Below are positions 8,261 through 18,457 of a stretch of 64,000 nt of DNA, piece by piece. A program made the position numbers and the translations under genes. The number at the start of each line of letters is the position of its first letter. Position 1 is the stretch's first letter. The stretch is taken from NCBI RefSeq assembly GCF_007993035.1, contig NZ_VOOS01000006.1, positions 124,001 through 188,000 of the forward strand, written 5' to 3'. The notes under the pieces are model-generated. The model saw nothing but the letters and a program-made list of their open reading frames with translations, had not been told where the DNA came from and searched no databases. The DNA comes from Vicingus serpentipes (GTDB taxonomy: Bacteria > Bacteroidota > Bacteroidia > Flavobacteriales_E > Vicingaceae).

Positions 8261-10374
8261 TGAAGAACCTAAGAAAAGACATATTATCTAGGGTTTATTT
8301 AGTGTATGCTTTTATAGCGCTTTTTGCGATAATTATTCTTGGGCAAACAATTAATGTGCAGTATGTGCAAGGAGAAGAATGGAGGCAAAAGGCTGAGAAT
8401 TTAACAACCGGATTTAAGAATATTGAAGCTGTTAGAGGAAATTTATATGCTGCTGATGGAAGTCTTTTGGCTACTTCAGTACCTATTTATGAGGTGCGAT
8501 TTGATGTGAATACAGAGGCATTAAGTGATGAGGTATTTTATGGAGAGATTGATTCTTTGTGTATTCAGCTTAGTGAGTTATTTCCTTCTAAAACTAAAAA
8601 GCAATACAAAGCGGAATTTATTTCTGCTAGAAAAAAAGGTTCTAGGTATCATTTGGTAAAAAGGAATGTGAAATACACGGAATTAAAGGAGTTGAAAACG
8701 TTTCACATTTTTAATAGAGGAAAGTTTAAAGGAGGGTTGATTTATACACAGCAAAATAAACGAGTAAGACCTTTTGAGGTTTTGGCTGCAAGAACAATTG
8801 GTTATGAAAGAGAAGGGGTAAAACCTGTTGGCTTGGAGGGTGCATACACAAAAGATTTAAGTGGTGTAAATGGGAAGCGGTTAATGCAAAAAATTGCTGG
8901 TGGTGTTTGGATGCCAATCAGTGATGATAATGAGGTTGAACCACAAGATGGAAGTGATGTTTATACGACTATCGATATTAATATTCAGGATGTTGCTGAA
9001 AACGCATTGAGAAAGCAATTGGAAATGCATGCTGCTGATCATGGTTGTGTGGCGTTGATGGAGGTTTCTACTGGTCAAATTAAAGCAATTGCAAATTTAA
9101 GTTTAACGAAAAGTGGAACATATTATGAGACCTATAACTATATGATTGGTGAGAGTACTGAGCCAGGTTCTGTATTTAAGTTGCCAGCATTAATGGCTGC
9201 TTTTGAAGATGGTTATGTGTCATTAGATGATATGGTGAATACTGAAGATGGAACTACTAAGTTTTATGATAAAACCATGAGAGATTCTCATAAAGGAGGG
9301 TTTGGAATAATATCGGTAAAGAGAGCATTTGAGGTTTCTTCGAATGTTGCTATTTCGAAATTAATAAATGAAAATTATGCAGATAAGCCTCAGCAGTTTG
9401 TTGATAGGCTTTATAAAATGAATTTAAATAAAAGATTGGGAATAGAGGTTGCTGGAGAAGGCATGCCTTTAATTAAAAGTACTGATGACGAGAGTTGGTC
9501 AGGTGTTTCTTTGCCTTGGATGTCTATTGGGTACGAATCACATTTAACACCATTACAGATTCTAACTTTTTATAATGCCGTAGCTAATAATGGTAAAATG
9601 GTAAAGCCAATGTTTGTAAAGCAAATAAAGCATAGAGGTAAAGTTGTGAAAGATTTTAAGACGGAGGTAATAAATAATTCTATATGCTCTAAGAAAACGA
9701 TTGAAATGGCTCAAGAAATGCTGCTTGGAGTTGTGGAAGAAGGGACTGCTCGAAATTTAAAAAATTCAACATATAAAATTGCTGGTAAAACTGGAACTGC
9801 TCAAATAGCAAATGATAAGTATGGCTATAAGTATGAGTCTAAAATTAGTCACCAAGCTTCTTTTGTTGGTTATTTTCCTGCTGACAACCCAAAATACACT
9901 TGTATAGTTGTTGTTAATGCTCCATCAAGAAATGTGTTCTATGGAAATTTAGTTGCAGGACCAATCTTTAAAGAGGTGGCTGATAAGGTTTATGCAAACA
10001 GTATATCTATTCATGCAGCTTTAAAGAAGAAAGAAAGTTATGCAGCTTCAAAAATTCCTTACGCTAAAGATGGGTATTATGATGATTTGGCAAAAATTTA
10101 TAAAGAGTTAGGGGTGAAAACCAAAACATCTCAAAAAGTAAATGAATGGGTTAAGGTAAGTACTGGAGCAAATGAGGTTCAGGTTTATCATAAAAAAGTA
10201 GCTCCAATTTATATTCCAGATGTTACAGGGTTGAGTGTAAAGGATGCCGTTTTCCTGCTTGAAAATCAAGGATTAGTTGTTAAGTTTTCTGGCTCAGGTA
10301 CAGTTAAAAAACAATCTATAAACCCAGGTGAAAAAGCAGTAAAAGGAGCTAAAATTATATTGGAATTAGTGTAA
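8260..10374 (+). CDS. ftsI: Septal transpeptidase PBP3/FtsI with C-terminal PASTA domain
   Basis: The 704-residue class B penicillin-binding protein has an N-terminal membrane helix (about 12-30), a dimerisation region, and a transpeptidase domain with SVFK (Ser304 nucleophile), SSN (360-362) and KTG (510-512). The last 65 residues form one PASTA-like domain (IPDVTGLSVKDAVFLLENQG...). It cross-links septal peptidoglycan together with FtsW. A single PASTA repeat on FtsI is common in Bacteroidota. It overlaps both ftsL and murE by one base. Confidence 0.96.
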   Translation: MKNLRKDILSRVYLVYAFIALFAIIILGQTINVQYVQGEEWRQKAENLTTGFKNIEAVRGNLYAADGSLLATSVPIYEVRFDVNTEALSDEVFYGEIDSLCIQLSELFPSKTKKQYKAEFISARKKGSRYHLVKRNVKYTELKELKTFHIFNRGKFKGGLIYTQQNKRVRPFEVLAARTIGYEREGVKPVGLEGAYTKDLSGVNGKRLMQKIAGGVWMPISDDNEVEPQDGSDVYTTIDINIQDVAENALRKQLEMHAADHGCVALMEVSTGQIKAIANLSLTKSGTYYETYNYMIGESTEPGSVFKLPALMAAFEDGYVSLDDMVNTEDGTTKFYDKTMRDSHKGGFGIISVKRAFEVSSNVAISKLINENYADKPQQFVDRLYKMNLNKRLGIEVAGEGMPLIKSTDDESWSGVSLPWMSIGYESHLTPLQILTFYNAVANNGKMVKPMFVKQIKHRGKVVKDFKTEVINNSICSKKTIEMAQEMLLGVVEEGTARNLKNSTYKIAGKTGTAQIANDKYGYKYESKISHQASFVGYFPADNPKYTCIVVVNAPSRNVFYGNLVAGPIFKEVADKVYANSISIHAALKKKESYAASKIPYAKDGYYDDLAKIYKELGVKTKTSQKVNEWVKVSTGANEVQVYHKKVAPIYIPDVTGLSVKDAVFLLENQGLVVKFSGSGTVKKQSINPGEKAVKGAKIILELV

Positions 10375-11837
10375 TGAAACTATTAAAAGACATATTATAT
10401 AAAGCAGGTATTGCAAACGTAGTTGGTTCTACGAATGTTGCAGTAGAAAAGATTTGTTTTGATTCTAGAGAAGTAGAGAAGCTAAGTTTATTTGTTGCAG
10501 TTTCTGGTACACAAGTGGATGGTCATCAATTTATTGATTTGGCTATTGAAAAAGGTGCTCAAGCAATTGTATGTCAGATAATGCCTGAGAAATTAATAGA
10601 TGGAGTTACTTATGTTGAAGTTGAGGATAGTAGTAGGGCTTTAGGAGTTATAGCGTCCAATTTTTATGATAATCCATCTTTAGAAATTGAGCTTGTTGGT
10701 GTTACTGGAACAAACGGTAAGACAACTACCGCAACATTGTTACATGATTTGTTTACTCAGTTAGGGTTGAAGTCAGGTCTTCTATCTACAGTAATAAATA
10801 AAATAGGGGTTAAGCCGATAGTTTCAACTCATACAACTCCAGATGCAATTCAGTTGAATGCCTTGTTAAGGAAAATGGTTGAAGAGGATTGTAAATATTG
10901 CTTTATGGAAGTTAGTTCTCATGCTATTCATCAAAATAGAATTGCCGGAGTTGAGTTTAAAGGTGCTGTTTTTACAAATATTACGCATGATCATTTAGAT
11001 TATCATAAAACATTTAGTGAATACATAAAAGCGAAAAAATTATTTTTTGACGGTTTGAGTGATTCTGCCTTTGCATTAGTGAATAAAGATGATAAGAATG
11101 GATTAGTAATGATGCAAAATACTAAGGCAAAACAATACACATATGCCTTAAAAAGTATGGCAGATTACACCTGTAAAATTATGGAAAATGATTTTTCAGG
11201 TATGTTGTTAAATATAGCTGGAAATGAAGTTTGGACAAAGTTAATTGGAGGGTTTAACGCTTATAACATGTTGGCAATTTATAGCGTCGCAGACTTGTTG
11301 GGAATAGAAAAATTAGAAATCTTAACAGCAATTAGTAAGCTGGTTTCAGTTGATGGTAGATTTCAATATATAAAATCTGAGAATGAAGTTGCTGGAATAG
11401 TTGATTATGCTCATACACCAGATGCGTTGAAAAATGTACTTAAAACGATAAACGACATTAGAACAGGAAATGAACAAGTAATTACTGTTGTAGGATGTGG
11501 TGGAGATAGAGATAAAGAAAAGCGACCAGTTATGGCTGGTATTGCTTGTGAAATGAGCGATAAAGTAATTCTTACTTCTGATAATCCTAGGAGTGAAAAT
11601 CCGGATGAAATTATTAAAGATATGCGAGCTGGAGTTGAAGCAATACACTTTAAAAAAGTGTTGGCAATCTCAAATAGAGAAGAAGCTATAAAAACAGCTT
11701 GTTCATTAGCCGAAACGGGAGATATAATATTAGTGGCTGGTAAAGGGCACGAAAAATACCAAGAAATAAATGGGGTTAAATTACCTTTTGACGATTTGCA
11801 AGTACTTAACCAAACTTTCGAAATACTAAAAAAATAA
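10374..11837 (+). CDS. murE: UDP-MurNAc-tripeptide synthetase MurE (meso-diaminopimelate type)
   Basis: The 487-residue Mur ligase carries the ATP loop [12 protein letters not shown] at about 110-121 and the central THDHLDYH motif. Near residue 403-406 it has DNPR, the motif that selects meso-diaminopimelate over lysine, so the peptidoglycan stem probably carries DAP as usual for Gram-negatives. It adds the third amino acid to UDP-MurNAc-Ala-Glu. One-base overlaps with ftsI and mraY show tight coupling. Confidence 0.96.
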   Translation: MKLLKDILYKAGIANVVGSTNVAVEKICFDSREVEKLSLFVAVSGTQVDGHQFIDLAIEKGAQAIVCQIMPEKLIDGVTYVEVEDSSRALGVIASNFYDNPSLEIELVGVTGTNGKTTTATLLHDLFTQLGLKSGLLSTVINKIGVKPIVSTHTTPDAIQLNALLRKMVEEDCKYCFMEVSSHAIHQNRIAGVEFKGAVFTNITHDHLDYHKTFSEYIKAKKLFFDGLSDSAFALVNKDDKNGLVMMQNTKAKQYTYALKSMADYTCKIMENDFSGMLLNIAGNEVWTKLIGGFNAYNMLAIYSVADLLGIEKLEILTAISKLVSVDGRFQYIKSENEVAGIVDYAHTPDALKNVLKTINDIRTGNEQVITVVGCGGDRDKEKRPVMAGIACEMSDKVILTSDNPRSENPDEIIKDMRAGVEAIHFKKVLAISNREEAIKTACSLAETGDIILVAGKGHEKYQEINGVKLPFDDLQVLNQTFEILKK

Positions 11838-13090
11838 TGCTGTATTACTTATTTACATATTTAAATGAATTAGATATTCCTGGAGCTGGAGTTTTCCAGT
11901 ACATTACATTTAGAGCAGCTTTTGCTTTAATAGCTTCTTTAATTATATCTATGATAATTGGTAAAAAGATTATTCAAAGATTACAGCTTTTGCAGGTTGG
12001 AGAAATTGTAAGAGACTTAGGTTTAGAAGGACAAGTTCAGAAGCAAGGTACACCAACAATGGGAGGTCTAATTATTTTGGCGGCAATACTAATACCTACC
12101 TTATTATTTGCCAAACTAGATAATATCTATATTATTTTAATGATTGTTTCAACGATAATGCTGGGAGCAATAGGGTTTATTGATGATTATATAAAGGTTT
12201 TCAAAAAGAATAAAGAAGGATTAGCTGGTAGATTTAAGGTGTTAGGGCAAATCGCAGTCGGAATTGTTGTTGGAACAGTGCTTTATTTCAATCAAGATGT
12301 AGTTGTAAAACAAAAAATATATAACGAAAATGCACCTGCTCATGTGAGTTATGAAATTCAAAACGACGTTGAAAAACAATTAGTAGAAAATTATAAATGG
12401 GAAGAGGTAAAGTCAACAGTTACAACAATCCCATTTGTAAAAAATAATGAGTTTAACTATTCAAAGCTGACCTCATGGATGGGTGATTACGCAGGTGTCG
12501 CTGGGGGTATTTTGTTCATATTAATAGTTGTTGTGATTATTACGGCTGTTTCTAATGGAGCTAATATGACTGATGGTTTAGATGGTTTGGCAACTGGTAC
12601 TTCAGCAATAATAGGAGTAACGCTGGCTGTATTCGCCTACGTTTCGGGTAATACAGTTTTTGCTGATTATTTAAATATTATGTACATACCTAACTCGGGT
12701 GAGTTGGTAATTTATATAGCTGCGTTTGTTGGAGCATGTGTAGGCTTCTTGTGGTATAATTCTTATCCTGCTCAAGTTTTTATGGGAGATACGGGCAGTT
12801 TGGCTTTGGGTGGTATAATAGCAGTATTCTCGTTTGCGGTAAGAAAAGAATTATTAATTCCATTGTTGTGTGGTATTTTCTTAGTTGAAAATCTATCAGT
12901 AATGATACAGGTTGGTTATTTCAAGTACACAAAAAAACGATTTGGAGAAGGTAAAAGAGTGTTTTTAATGGCTCCATTGCATCATCATTTTCAGAAAAAA
13001 AATATGCATGAAGCAAAAATTGTTTCAAGGTTTTGGATTGTAGGAATTATGTTGGCACTGTTAACATTTGTTACACTTAAAATTAGATAA
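11837..13090 (+). CDS. mraY: Phospho-MurNAc-pentapeptide transferase MraY
   Basis: The 417-residue polytopic membrane enzyme transfers phospho-MurNAc-pentapeptide to undecaprenyl phosphate, forming lipid I. Signatures include GTPTMGG near 73-79, FIDDYIK near 114-120, MTDGLDGLA near 245, [12 protein letters not shown] near 315 and the PLHHHFQ motif near 380. Compared with the approximately 360 residues of E. coli MraY it has an extra segment of about 50 residues (about 155-205) between transmembrane helices, a feature common in this phylum. It starts one base inside murE. Confidence 0.96.
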   Translation: MLYYLFTYLNELDIPGAGVFQYITFRAAFALIASLIISMIIGKKIIQRLQLLQVGEIVRDLGLEGQVQKQGTPTMGGLIILAAILIPTLLFAKLDNIYIILMIVSTIMLGAIGFIDDYIKVFKKNKEGLAGRFKVLGQIAVGIVVGTVLYFNQDVVVKQKIYNENAPAHVSYEIQNDVEKQLVENYKWEEVKSTVTTIPFVKNNEFNYSKLTSWMGDYAGVAGGILFILIVVVIITAVSNGANMTDGLDGLATGTSAIIGVTLAVFAYVSGNTVFADYLNIMYIPNSGELVIYIAAFVGACVGFLWYNSYPAQVFMGDTGSLALGGIIAVFSFAVRKELLIPLLCGIFLVENLSVMIQVGYFKYTKKRFGEGKRVFLMAPLHHHFQKKNMHEAKIVSRFWIVGIMLALLTFVTLKIR

Positions 13091-13095
13091 AAGAG

Positions 13096-14427
13096 GTGAG
13101 TAGAATTGCAATATTGGGTGGAGGAGAAAGTGGTGTTGGTGCTGCAATATTGGCAAAAAATAAAGGGTATGAAGTTTTTGTTTCTGATAAAGGAGAAATA
13201 AAAGAAAAATACAAAAGCGTTCTTAAAAATATTGGAGTTGAATTTGAAGAAGGAGAACATACTGAAAGCAAAATATTTAATGCTACAACAGTTGTAAAAA
13301 GCCCTGGAATTCCTGATACAGTTGCGATGATTTTGCAATTAAAAGAAAAGGGAATAGAAGTTATTTCTGAGATAGAATTTGCCGGTAGATATACAAAAGC
13401 AAAATTTATTGGGATAACTGGTAGTAATGGTAAAACAACAACAACATTGTTGACTTATCACATGCTAAAAAAAGCAGGGTTAAATGTTGGTTTGGCAGGT
13501 AATGTTGGAGAAAGTTTAGCAAAGCAAGTGGCTGAATACGATAAAGACATTTATGTTTTAGAGTTGAGTAGTTTTCAGTTGGATGGGATGTATGATTTTA
13601 AAGTGGATATCGCCATTTTATTAAACATCACGCCCGACCATTTAGATAGATATGAATATAAATTCGAAAACTATGTTAATTCAAAGTTTAGAATTCTTCA
13701 AAATCAAGATGAGCAGTGTCATTTTATTTATTGTAAAGATGATGAGGCAATTCAAGGTTACTTAAGCCAGAATAAGGTAAAAGCAATTCAACACCCATTT
13801 AGTATAAAAACAATCACCGAAAAAGGTGCTTATATAGAAAACGAAAAATTAATTATTAATATAAATAACATATTTGAAATGACGATTCAAAGTTTAGCAT
13901 TACAAGGAAAGCACAACTTGTACAATTCTATGGCATCTGGTATGACAGGAAGAGTTTTAGAACTCAAAAAAGAAGTAATAAGAGAAAGTTTAACCGATTT
14001 CCAAAACGTGGAACATAGGTTAGAATTTGTAGCAAAAATTCATGGCATTGATTTTATCAATGATTCGAAAGCAACAAATATCAACTCAACTTGGTATGCT
14101 TTAGAATCTTTTCAAAATCCAATTATTTGGGTTGTTGGAGGCGTTGATAAAGGAAACGACTATGAAATGCTTAAAGAAATGGTTGGTGAAAAAGTAAAAG
14201 CTATTGTTTGTTTAGGAAAAGACAATACTAAAATTCATGAAGCTTTTGCAGGAGTAATTGATACAATTGTAGATGCTGGTTCGGCTTATGAAGCTGTAAA
14301 ATTAGCTTATGGATTAGGTAAAAGTGGTGATACTGTTTTGTTATCTCCAGCTTGCGCTAGTTTTGATTTATTTGAAAATTATGAAGACAGAGGACAACAG
14401 TTTAAGTCAGCTGTAAAAGGATTATAA
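13096..14427 (+). CDS. murD: UDP-MurNAc-L-alanine--D-glutamate ligase MurD
   Basis: The 443-residue ligase begins with GTG inside the purine stretch AAGAGGTGAG. It has the N-terminal Rossmann segment (IAILGGGESGVGAAIL), the ATP loop GITGSNGKTTTT near 109-120, the central 'NITPDHLDRY' and the C-terminal 'LLSPACASFDLFENYEDRG' signature of MurD. It adds D-Glu to UDP-MurNAc-Ala. A small unknown gene follows after two bases, and its fold resembles the MurD C-terminal domain. Confidence 0.96.
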   Translation: MSRIAILGGGESGVGAAILAKNKGYEVFVSDKGEIKEKYKSVLKNIGVEFEEGEHTESKIFNATTVVKSPGIPDTVAMILQLKEKGIEVISEIEFAGRYTKAKFIGITGSNGKTTTTLLTYHMLKKAGLNVGLAGNVGESLAKQVAEYDKDIYVLELSSFQLDGMYDFKVDIAILLNITPDHLDRYEYKFENYVNSKFRILQNQDEQCHFIYCKDDEAIQGYLSQNKVKAIQHPFSIKTITEKGAYIENEKLIININNIFEMTIQSLALQGKHNLYNSMASGMTGRVLELKKEVIRESLTDFQNVEHRLEFVAKIHGIDFINDSKATNINSTWYALESFQNPIIWVVGGVDKGNDYEMLKEMVGEKVKAIVCLGKDNTKIHEAFAGVIDTIVDAGSAYEAVKLAYGLGKSGDTVLLSPACASFDLFENYEDRGQQFKSAVKGL

Positions 14428-14429
14428 TT

Positions 14430-14798
14430 ATGGAAGTTTTGATTAATACCCCAGGCCAAACATTTTATTATTCTTCTATAGAGGAATTATTGAATTATTG
14501 TGAAGAAAATAATAATTGTGCTGTTATTATTTTCCAAGCTGATGTAAATGATTTTATAGAAAAATTAAATGATAAAATAAATCCATGTATTAGTCAACTT
14601 ATTGTAATTGCAGAAAATGTAAATGATGTAATTGCTAAAGCTAGTGATAAAAATTTATTAGTTATTTCTGCTATTAATACAAAAGATGCAATTCAAATAG
14701 CATTAAATAGTTCAGCCATGTGTAAAGATGTAATATGTGTTTCAAGCACTGAATCGTCAAAAAGCTTTGCAGAAATGGTTGAAATGGTAATAGTTTAA
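14430..14798 (+). CDS. Unknown small protein in the dcw cluster, possible decayed Mur-ligase C-terminal domain
   Basis: This 122-residue gene sits 2 bases after murD and 20 before ftsW. I do not recognise it as a named family. It has no signal peptide or membrane helix, and its predicted pattern is alternating strands and helices: CAVIIFQADV, QLIVIAENVND, NLLVISAINTKDAIQIAL, KDVICVSSTESS. The order and spacing follow the C-terminal domain of the adjacent MurD (AIVCLGKDN, DTIVDAGSAYEAVKLAY, GDTVLLSPACASFD), but the catalytic and nucleotide-contact residues are not kept. It could be a relic of a tandem murD duplication turned into a non-catalytic partner, or an unrelated alpha/beta protein. Confidence 0.7.
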   Translation: MEVLINTPGQTFYYSSIEELLNYCEENNNCAVIIFQADVNDFIEKLNDKINPCISQLIVIAENVNDVIAKASDKNLLVISAINTKDAIQIALNSSAMCKDVICVSSTESSKSFAEMVEMVIV

Positions 14799-14818
14799 GC
14801 TTTGTTAGGTTGCAGTAG

Positions 14819-15985
14819 ATGAATTTTGTAGATAAATACATAAAGGGTGATAAAGTAATTTGGTCAGTAGTTTTATTGCTGGCTATTTTATCGGTGTTAG
14901 CTGTATATAGTTCTATTGTAACCTTAGCATACAAATATAAAGGAGGTGATACAATGTATTACCTCTTTAAACATGTTGTTATTCTTGTTGTTGGTTTTGG
15001 ATTAATGATTTTAGCCCACAAAGTAAATTATAAATATTATTCCCGAATTTCCCAAGTAGCACTTTATTTATCAATTCCATTGCTATTGCTAACATTAGTT
15101 ACTGGAGCGAATATAAATGATGCTAGTCGTTGGTTGGTAATACCTGTTATTAATCAAACGTTTCAAACTTCCGATTTAGCGAAGTTGGCTTTGATTATGT
15201 ATTTAGCTCGTTTGTTATCAAAGCGACAAGATCAAATTAAAGATTTTAAAGAAGCTTTTATTCCTATAATGATACCAGTAATGTTAGTTTGTGGTTTGAT
15301 TTTACCTGCAAACTTTTCTACAGCAGCAATGCTTTTTACTACTAGTTTAATCATTATGTTTATAGGTAGAATTAACTTAAAATATATTTTAAGTTTAATA
15401 GGAATAGGTGTTGGAACATTAATGATTTTATTGCTTATAGGTAAATCAAATCCAGATTTATTACCAAGAATGGGTACATGGGCAAAACGGATAGAGACTT
15501 TCACTGGAGAAGGTTCTAAAGATGCAAATTATCAAGCAGAGCAGGCGAAGATTGCAATCGCAACAGGTTATCCATTTGGAAAAGGGCCTGGAGGAAGTAC
15601 TCAGCGAAACTTCTTGCCACACCCTTATTCTGATTTTATTTATGCAATTATACTTGAAGAATACGGACTGTTAGGAGGGGTTTTTGTTATTATGTTATAT
15701 CTCATTTTATTTTTTAGGGGTATTAAAATTGCATCAAAATCAGAACAGACTTTTGGCTCCTTGCTAGCCATAGGTCTGTCTTTTAGTCTCGTCTTTCAAG
15801 CAATGATAAATATGGCTGTTGCTGTTAATTTATTTCCAGTAACCGGTCAGCCTTTACCATTAGTAAGTATGGGAGGAACCTCAATATGGTTTACTTGTTT
15901 GGCAATAGGAATAATATTAAGTGTAAGTAAAACTTCTGATTCTTCAGATCTTAAAATAAAAAATACCGCTAATGTCGAAATTTAG
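14819..15985 (+). CDS. ftsW: Lipid II polymerase FtsW (SEDS family)
   Basis: The 388-residue protein has about ten membrane helices and SEDS features: 'NDASRWLVIP' near 100-109, 'LPHPYSDFIYAIILEEYGLLGG' near 268-289 and 'TGQPLPLVSMGGTS' near 341-354. It polymerises lipid II at the septum together with FtsI. An N-terminal lead of about 17 cytosolic residues precedes the first helix. The 3' end overlaps murG by 14 bases. Confidence 0.95.
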   Translation: MNFVDKYIKGDKVIWSVVLLLAILSVLAVYSSIVTLAYKYKGGDTMYYLFKHVVILVVGFGLMILAHKVNYKYYSRISQVALYLSIPLLLLTLVTGANINDASRWLVIPVINQTFQTSDLAKLALIMYLARLLSKRQDQIKDFKEAFIPIMIPVMLVCGLILPANFSTAAMLFTTSLIIMFIGRINLKYILSLIGIGVGTLMILLLIGKSNPDLLPRMGTWAKRIETFTGEGSKDANYQAEQAKIAIATGYPFGKGPGGSTQRNFLPHPYSDFIYAIILEEYGLLGGVFVIMLYLILFFRGIKIASKSEQTFGSLLAIGLSFSLVFQAMINMAVAVNLFPVTGQPLPLVSMGGTSIWFTCLAIGIILSVSKTSDSSDLKIKNTANVEI

Positions 15986-17075
15986 AGTTATCATAAGTGG
16001 AGGAGGAACCGGGGGGCATATTTTCCCTGCAATTGCAATTGCAAATGCATTAAAAGAACGATACCCAGAAACCGAAATTTTATTTGTAGGAGCTGAAGGA
16101 AAAATGGAAATGGAAAAGGTGCCAGCTGCAGGGTATAATATTATAGGATTGCCTATAGTTGGATTACAGCGAAGGTTAACTCTTCAAAATTTAAAAGTTC
16201 CTTTTAAGCTGTTGGCAAGTCTTTCAAAAGCAAAAAAAATAATAAAAGAATTTAAGCCAGATGTGGTGGTTGGTGTTGGAGGATATGCTAGTGGTCCATT
16301 ATTAAAAGTTGCTACTAAAATGGGAATACCAGCTTTGCTACAAGAGCAAAACTCATATCCAGGAATAACAAATAAAATTTTAGCTAAAAAAGTTAAAACA
16401 ATTTGCGTGGCTTATGATGGTATGGATCAATTTTTCCCAAAAGAAAAAATTATATTAACGGGTAATCCTGTTCGTCAAGATATTAAAAACTTAAGTAGTA
16501 AAAGAGATAGAGGGTTGGAGCATTTTAAATTAGATGCTTCGAAAAAAACGGTTTTAATTATTGGGGGTAGCTTAGGAGCAAGAACAATTAATGAAAGCAT
16601 TAATGCTGGATTGAATTATTTTGCTGAAAACAATATCCAACTCGTGTGGCAAACTGGTAAGTGGTATGCTGATCAGGCAGCTCTTTCTGTTAAGAAATAT
16701 GAGGGGAAAGGAATTTATACAATGCCTTTTATTAGTAAAATGGATTACGCATATGCTGTTGCAGATGTTGTTATTTCAAGAGCGGGAGCTTTGTCGGTTT
16801 CTGAATTATGCTTAACTGAAAAGCCTTCGATTTTGGTTCCATCTCCTAATGTTGCAGAAGATCACCAAACAAAAAATGCAATGGCATTGGTTAATCAAAA
16901 TGCTGCCATTTTGGTGAAGGATGTTGATGCTAAAAATCAATTGATTATTGAGCTTGAAAAGCTGATGAAGGATGAAGTGATGCAAGATAAATTAAGAGTA
17001 AATATTGCGCGTATTGCACAAAAAGACGCTGCAAATATTATTGCTGCAGAGGTTGTGAAATTAATTAAGAGGTAA
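15972..17075 (+). CDS. murG: UDP-GlcNAc:lipid I GlcNAc transferase MurG
   Basis: The 367-residue GT28 enzyme has the N-terminal GGGTGGHIFPA loop (10-20), the VGVGGYASGPLL loop near 95-106, and the C-terminal 'VIIGGSLGARTINES' and 'ISRAGALSVSEL' donor-binding motifs. It makes lipid II on the cytosolic face of the inner membrane. It starts inside ftsW and ends directly against the GTG of murC. Confidence 0.96.
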   Translation: MSKFRVIISGGGTGGHIFPAIAIANALKERYPETEILFVGAEGKMEMEKVPAAGYNIIGLPIVGLQRRLTLQNLKVPFKLLASLSKAKKIIKEFKPDVVVGVGGYASGPLLKVATKMGIPALLQEQNSYPGITNKILAKKVKTICVAYDGMDQFFPKEKIILTGNPVRQDIKNLSSKRDRGLEHFKLDASKKTVLIIGGSLGARTINESINAGLNYFAENNIQLVWQTGKWYADQAALSVKKYEGKGIYTMPFISKMDYAYAVADVVISRAGALSVSELCLTEKPSILVPSPNVAEDHQTKNAMALVNQNAAILVKDVDAKNQLIIELEKLMKDEVMQDKLRVNIARIAQKDAANIIAAEVVKLIKR

Positions 17076-18449
17076 GTGAAAATTAGTGATGTAAATAACG
17101 TTTATTTTTTAGGTGTTGGCGGCATTGGTATGAGCGCTTTGGCTCGTTATTTTTTAGCGCAAGGCTGTAAAGTTTATGGATATGATAAAACGGAAACAGC
17201 ATTAACTATAGAGCTTGTAAAAGAGGGTGTTGAAGTGCATTATGTAGAAGATGTAGATTGCATTCCAAATCAATTTAAATCAGAAAATAATCATTCACTT
17301 GTAATATATACTCCTGCAATACCTAAAGACAATAAAGAGTTTGTTTATTTTCAGCAAAATGAGATAAAGCTTTATAAGCGTTCAGAAGTGTTAGGTTTAA
17401 TAACTCAGAGTTATTTTACAATAGCTGTTGCTGGTACTCATGGTAAAACAACAACATCTTCTATGGTGGCTCATGTGTTAACTTCTTGCGGTGTAGATTG
17501 TGTTGCTTTTTTAGGGGGGATAAGTTTAAACTTCAATTCTAATTTGGTGTTGAATGATAATGCAAAAATTGTGGTGGTTGAAGCTGATGAATTTGATCGT
17601 TCATTTTTAACCTTATCGCCTAATATTGCGCTTATTACTTCTGTTGATGCAGATCATTTAGATATTTATGGTGATCATAACGAGATGTGTAAAACCTATC
17701 AGGATTTTGTAAACAAGATTAATGCTGAAGGGATCTTGATTACTAAGCCAGAATTAAAAAAGGAATTGGTATTTCAAAATACAAAAACATATTCTATCAA
17801 TCAGAAAGCAGATTATTTTACAGATAGTATTACCATAGAAAACGGGAAATATAATATAGGAATTAATAATCAACAAAAAGTTGAGTTAGGATTGGCAGGA
17901 GTTCATAATGTTGAAAATGCTTTAGGAGCTTTTGCAATTGCAAATGAATTAGGTATAGAAAATGATAAAATACGAGAGGCGTTAAACTCATACAGAGGAG
18001 TTAAGCGGAGGTTTGAATATCATGTAAATAAGCAGGACATTGTTTATATTGATGATTATGCACATCACCCTGAAGAGTTGAAATTTGCAATACAATCAGC
18101 AAAAGAATTATACCCAACAAAAAAAATAACGGCCGTTTTTCAGCCTCATTTATACTCTAGAACACGAGATTTTATAGAAGAGTTTGCTGAAAGTTTATCG
18201 ATGTTAGATGAGTTGATTTTGTTAGATATTTACCCAGCTAGAGAGTTGCCAATTGAAGGAATTAATTCACAATTGTTATTAGATAAAACCACTTGTAAAA
18301 AGAAAAAATTGGTTAAAAAATCTGCTTTGGTAGATTATATAGTTAATAGCGATTTAGAAGTTTTATTAACTCTTGGAGCTGGTGATATAGATGTTTTTGT
18401 GAGTCAGATTAAAGAAAAACTATTAGCCTATAATAAGGCAAAAGCATAA
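17076..18449 (+). CDS. murC: UDP-N-acetylmuramate--L-alanine ligase MurC
   Basis: The 457-residue ligase starts with GTG, with AGAGG just upstream inside the end of murG. Motifs are FLGVGGIGMSALA near 11-23, AGTHGKTTTSSM near 117-128, the EADEFDRSF motif near 171, and DDYAHHPEE near 328. It adds L-Ala to UDP-MurNAc. The gene abuts murG with no spacer. Length is normal. Confidence 0.96.
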   Translation: MKISDVNNVYFLGVGGIGMSALARYFLAQGCKVYGYDKTETALTIELVKEGVEVHYVEDVDCIPNQFKSENNHSLVIYTPAIPKDNKEFVYFQQNEIKLYKRSEVLGLITQSYFTIAVAGTHGKTTTSSMVAHVLTSCGVDCVAFLGGISLNFNSNLVLNDNAKIVVVEADEFDRSFLTLSPNIALITSVDADHLDIYGDHNEMCKTYQDFVNKINAEGILITKPELKKELVFQNTKTYSINQKADYFTDSITIENGKYNIGINNQQKVELGLAGVHNVENALGAFAIANELGIENDKIREALNSYRGVKRRFEYHVNKQDIVYIDDYAHHPEELKFAIQSAKELYPTKKITAVFQPHLYSRTRDFIEEFAESLSMLDELILLDIYPARELPIEGINSQLLLDKTTCKKKKLVKKSALVDYIVNSDLEVLLTLGAGDIDVFVSQIKEKLLAYNKAKA

Positions 18450-18457
18450 TTTAAATA

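Noticed and set aside
14674-14934. Minus-strand frame across the unknown dcw gene
   Set aside because: It lies opposite the unknown gene and ftsW in a densely packed operon and has no recognisable sequence; treated as a shadow.
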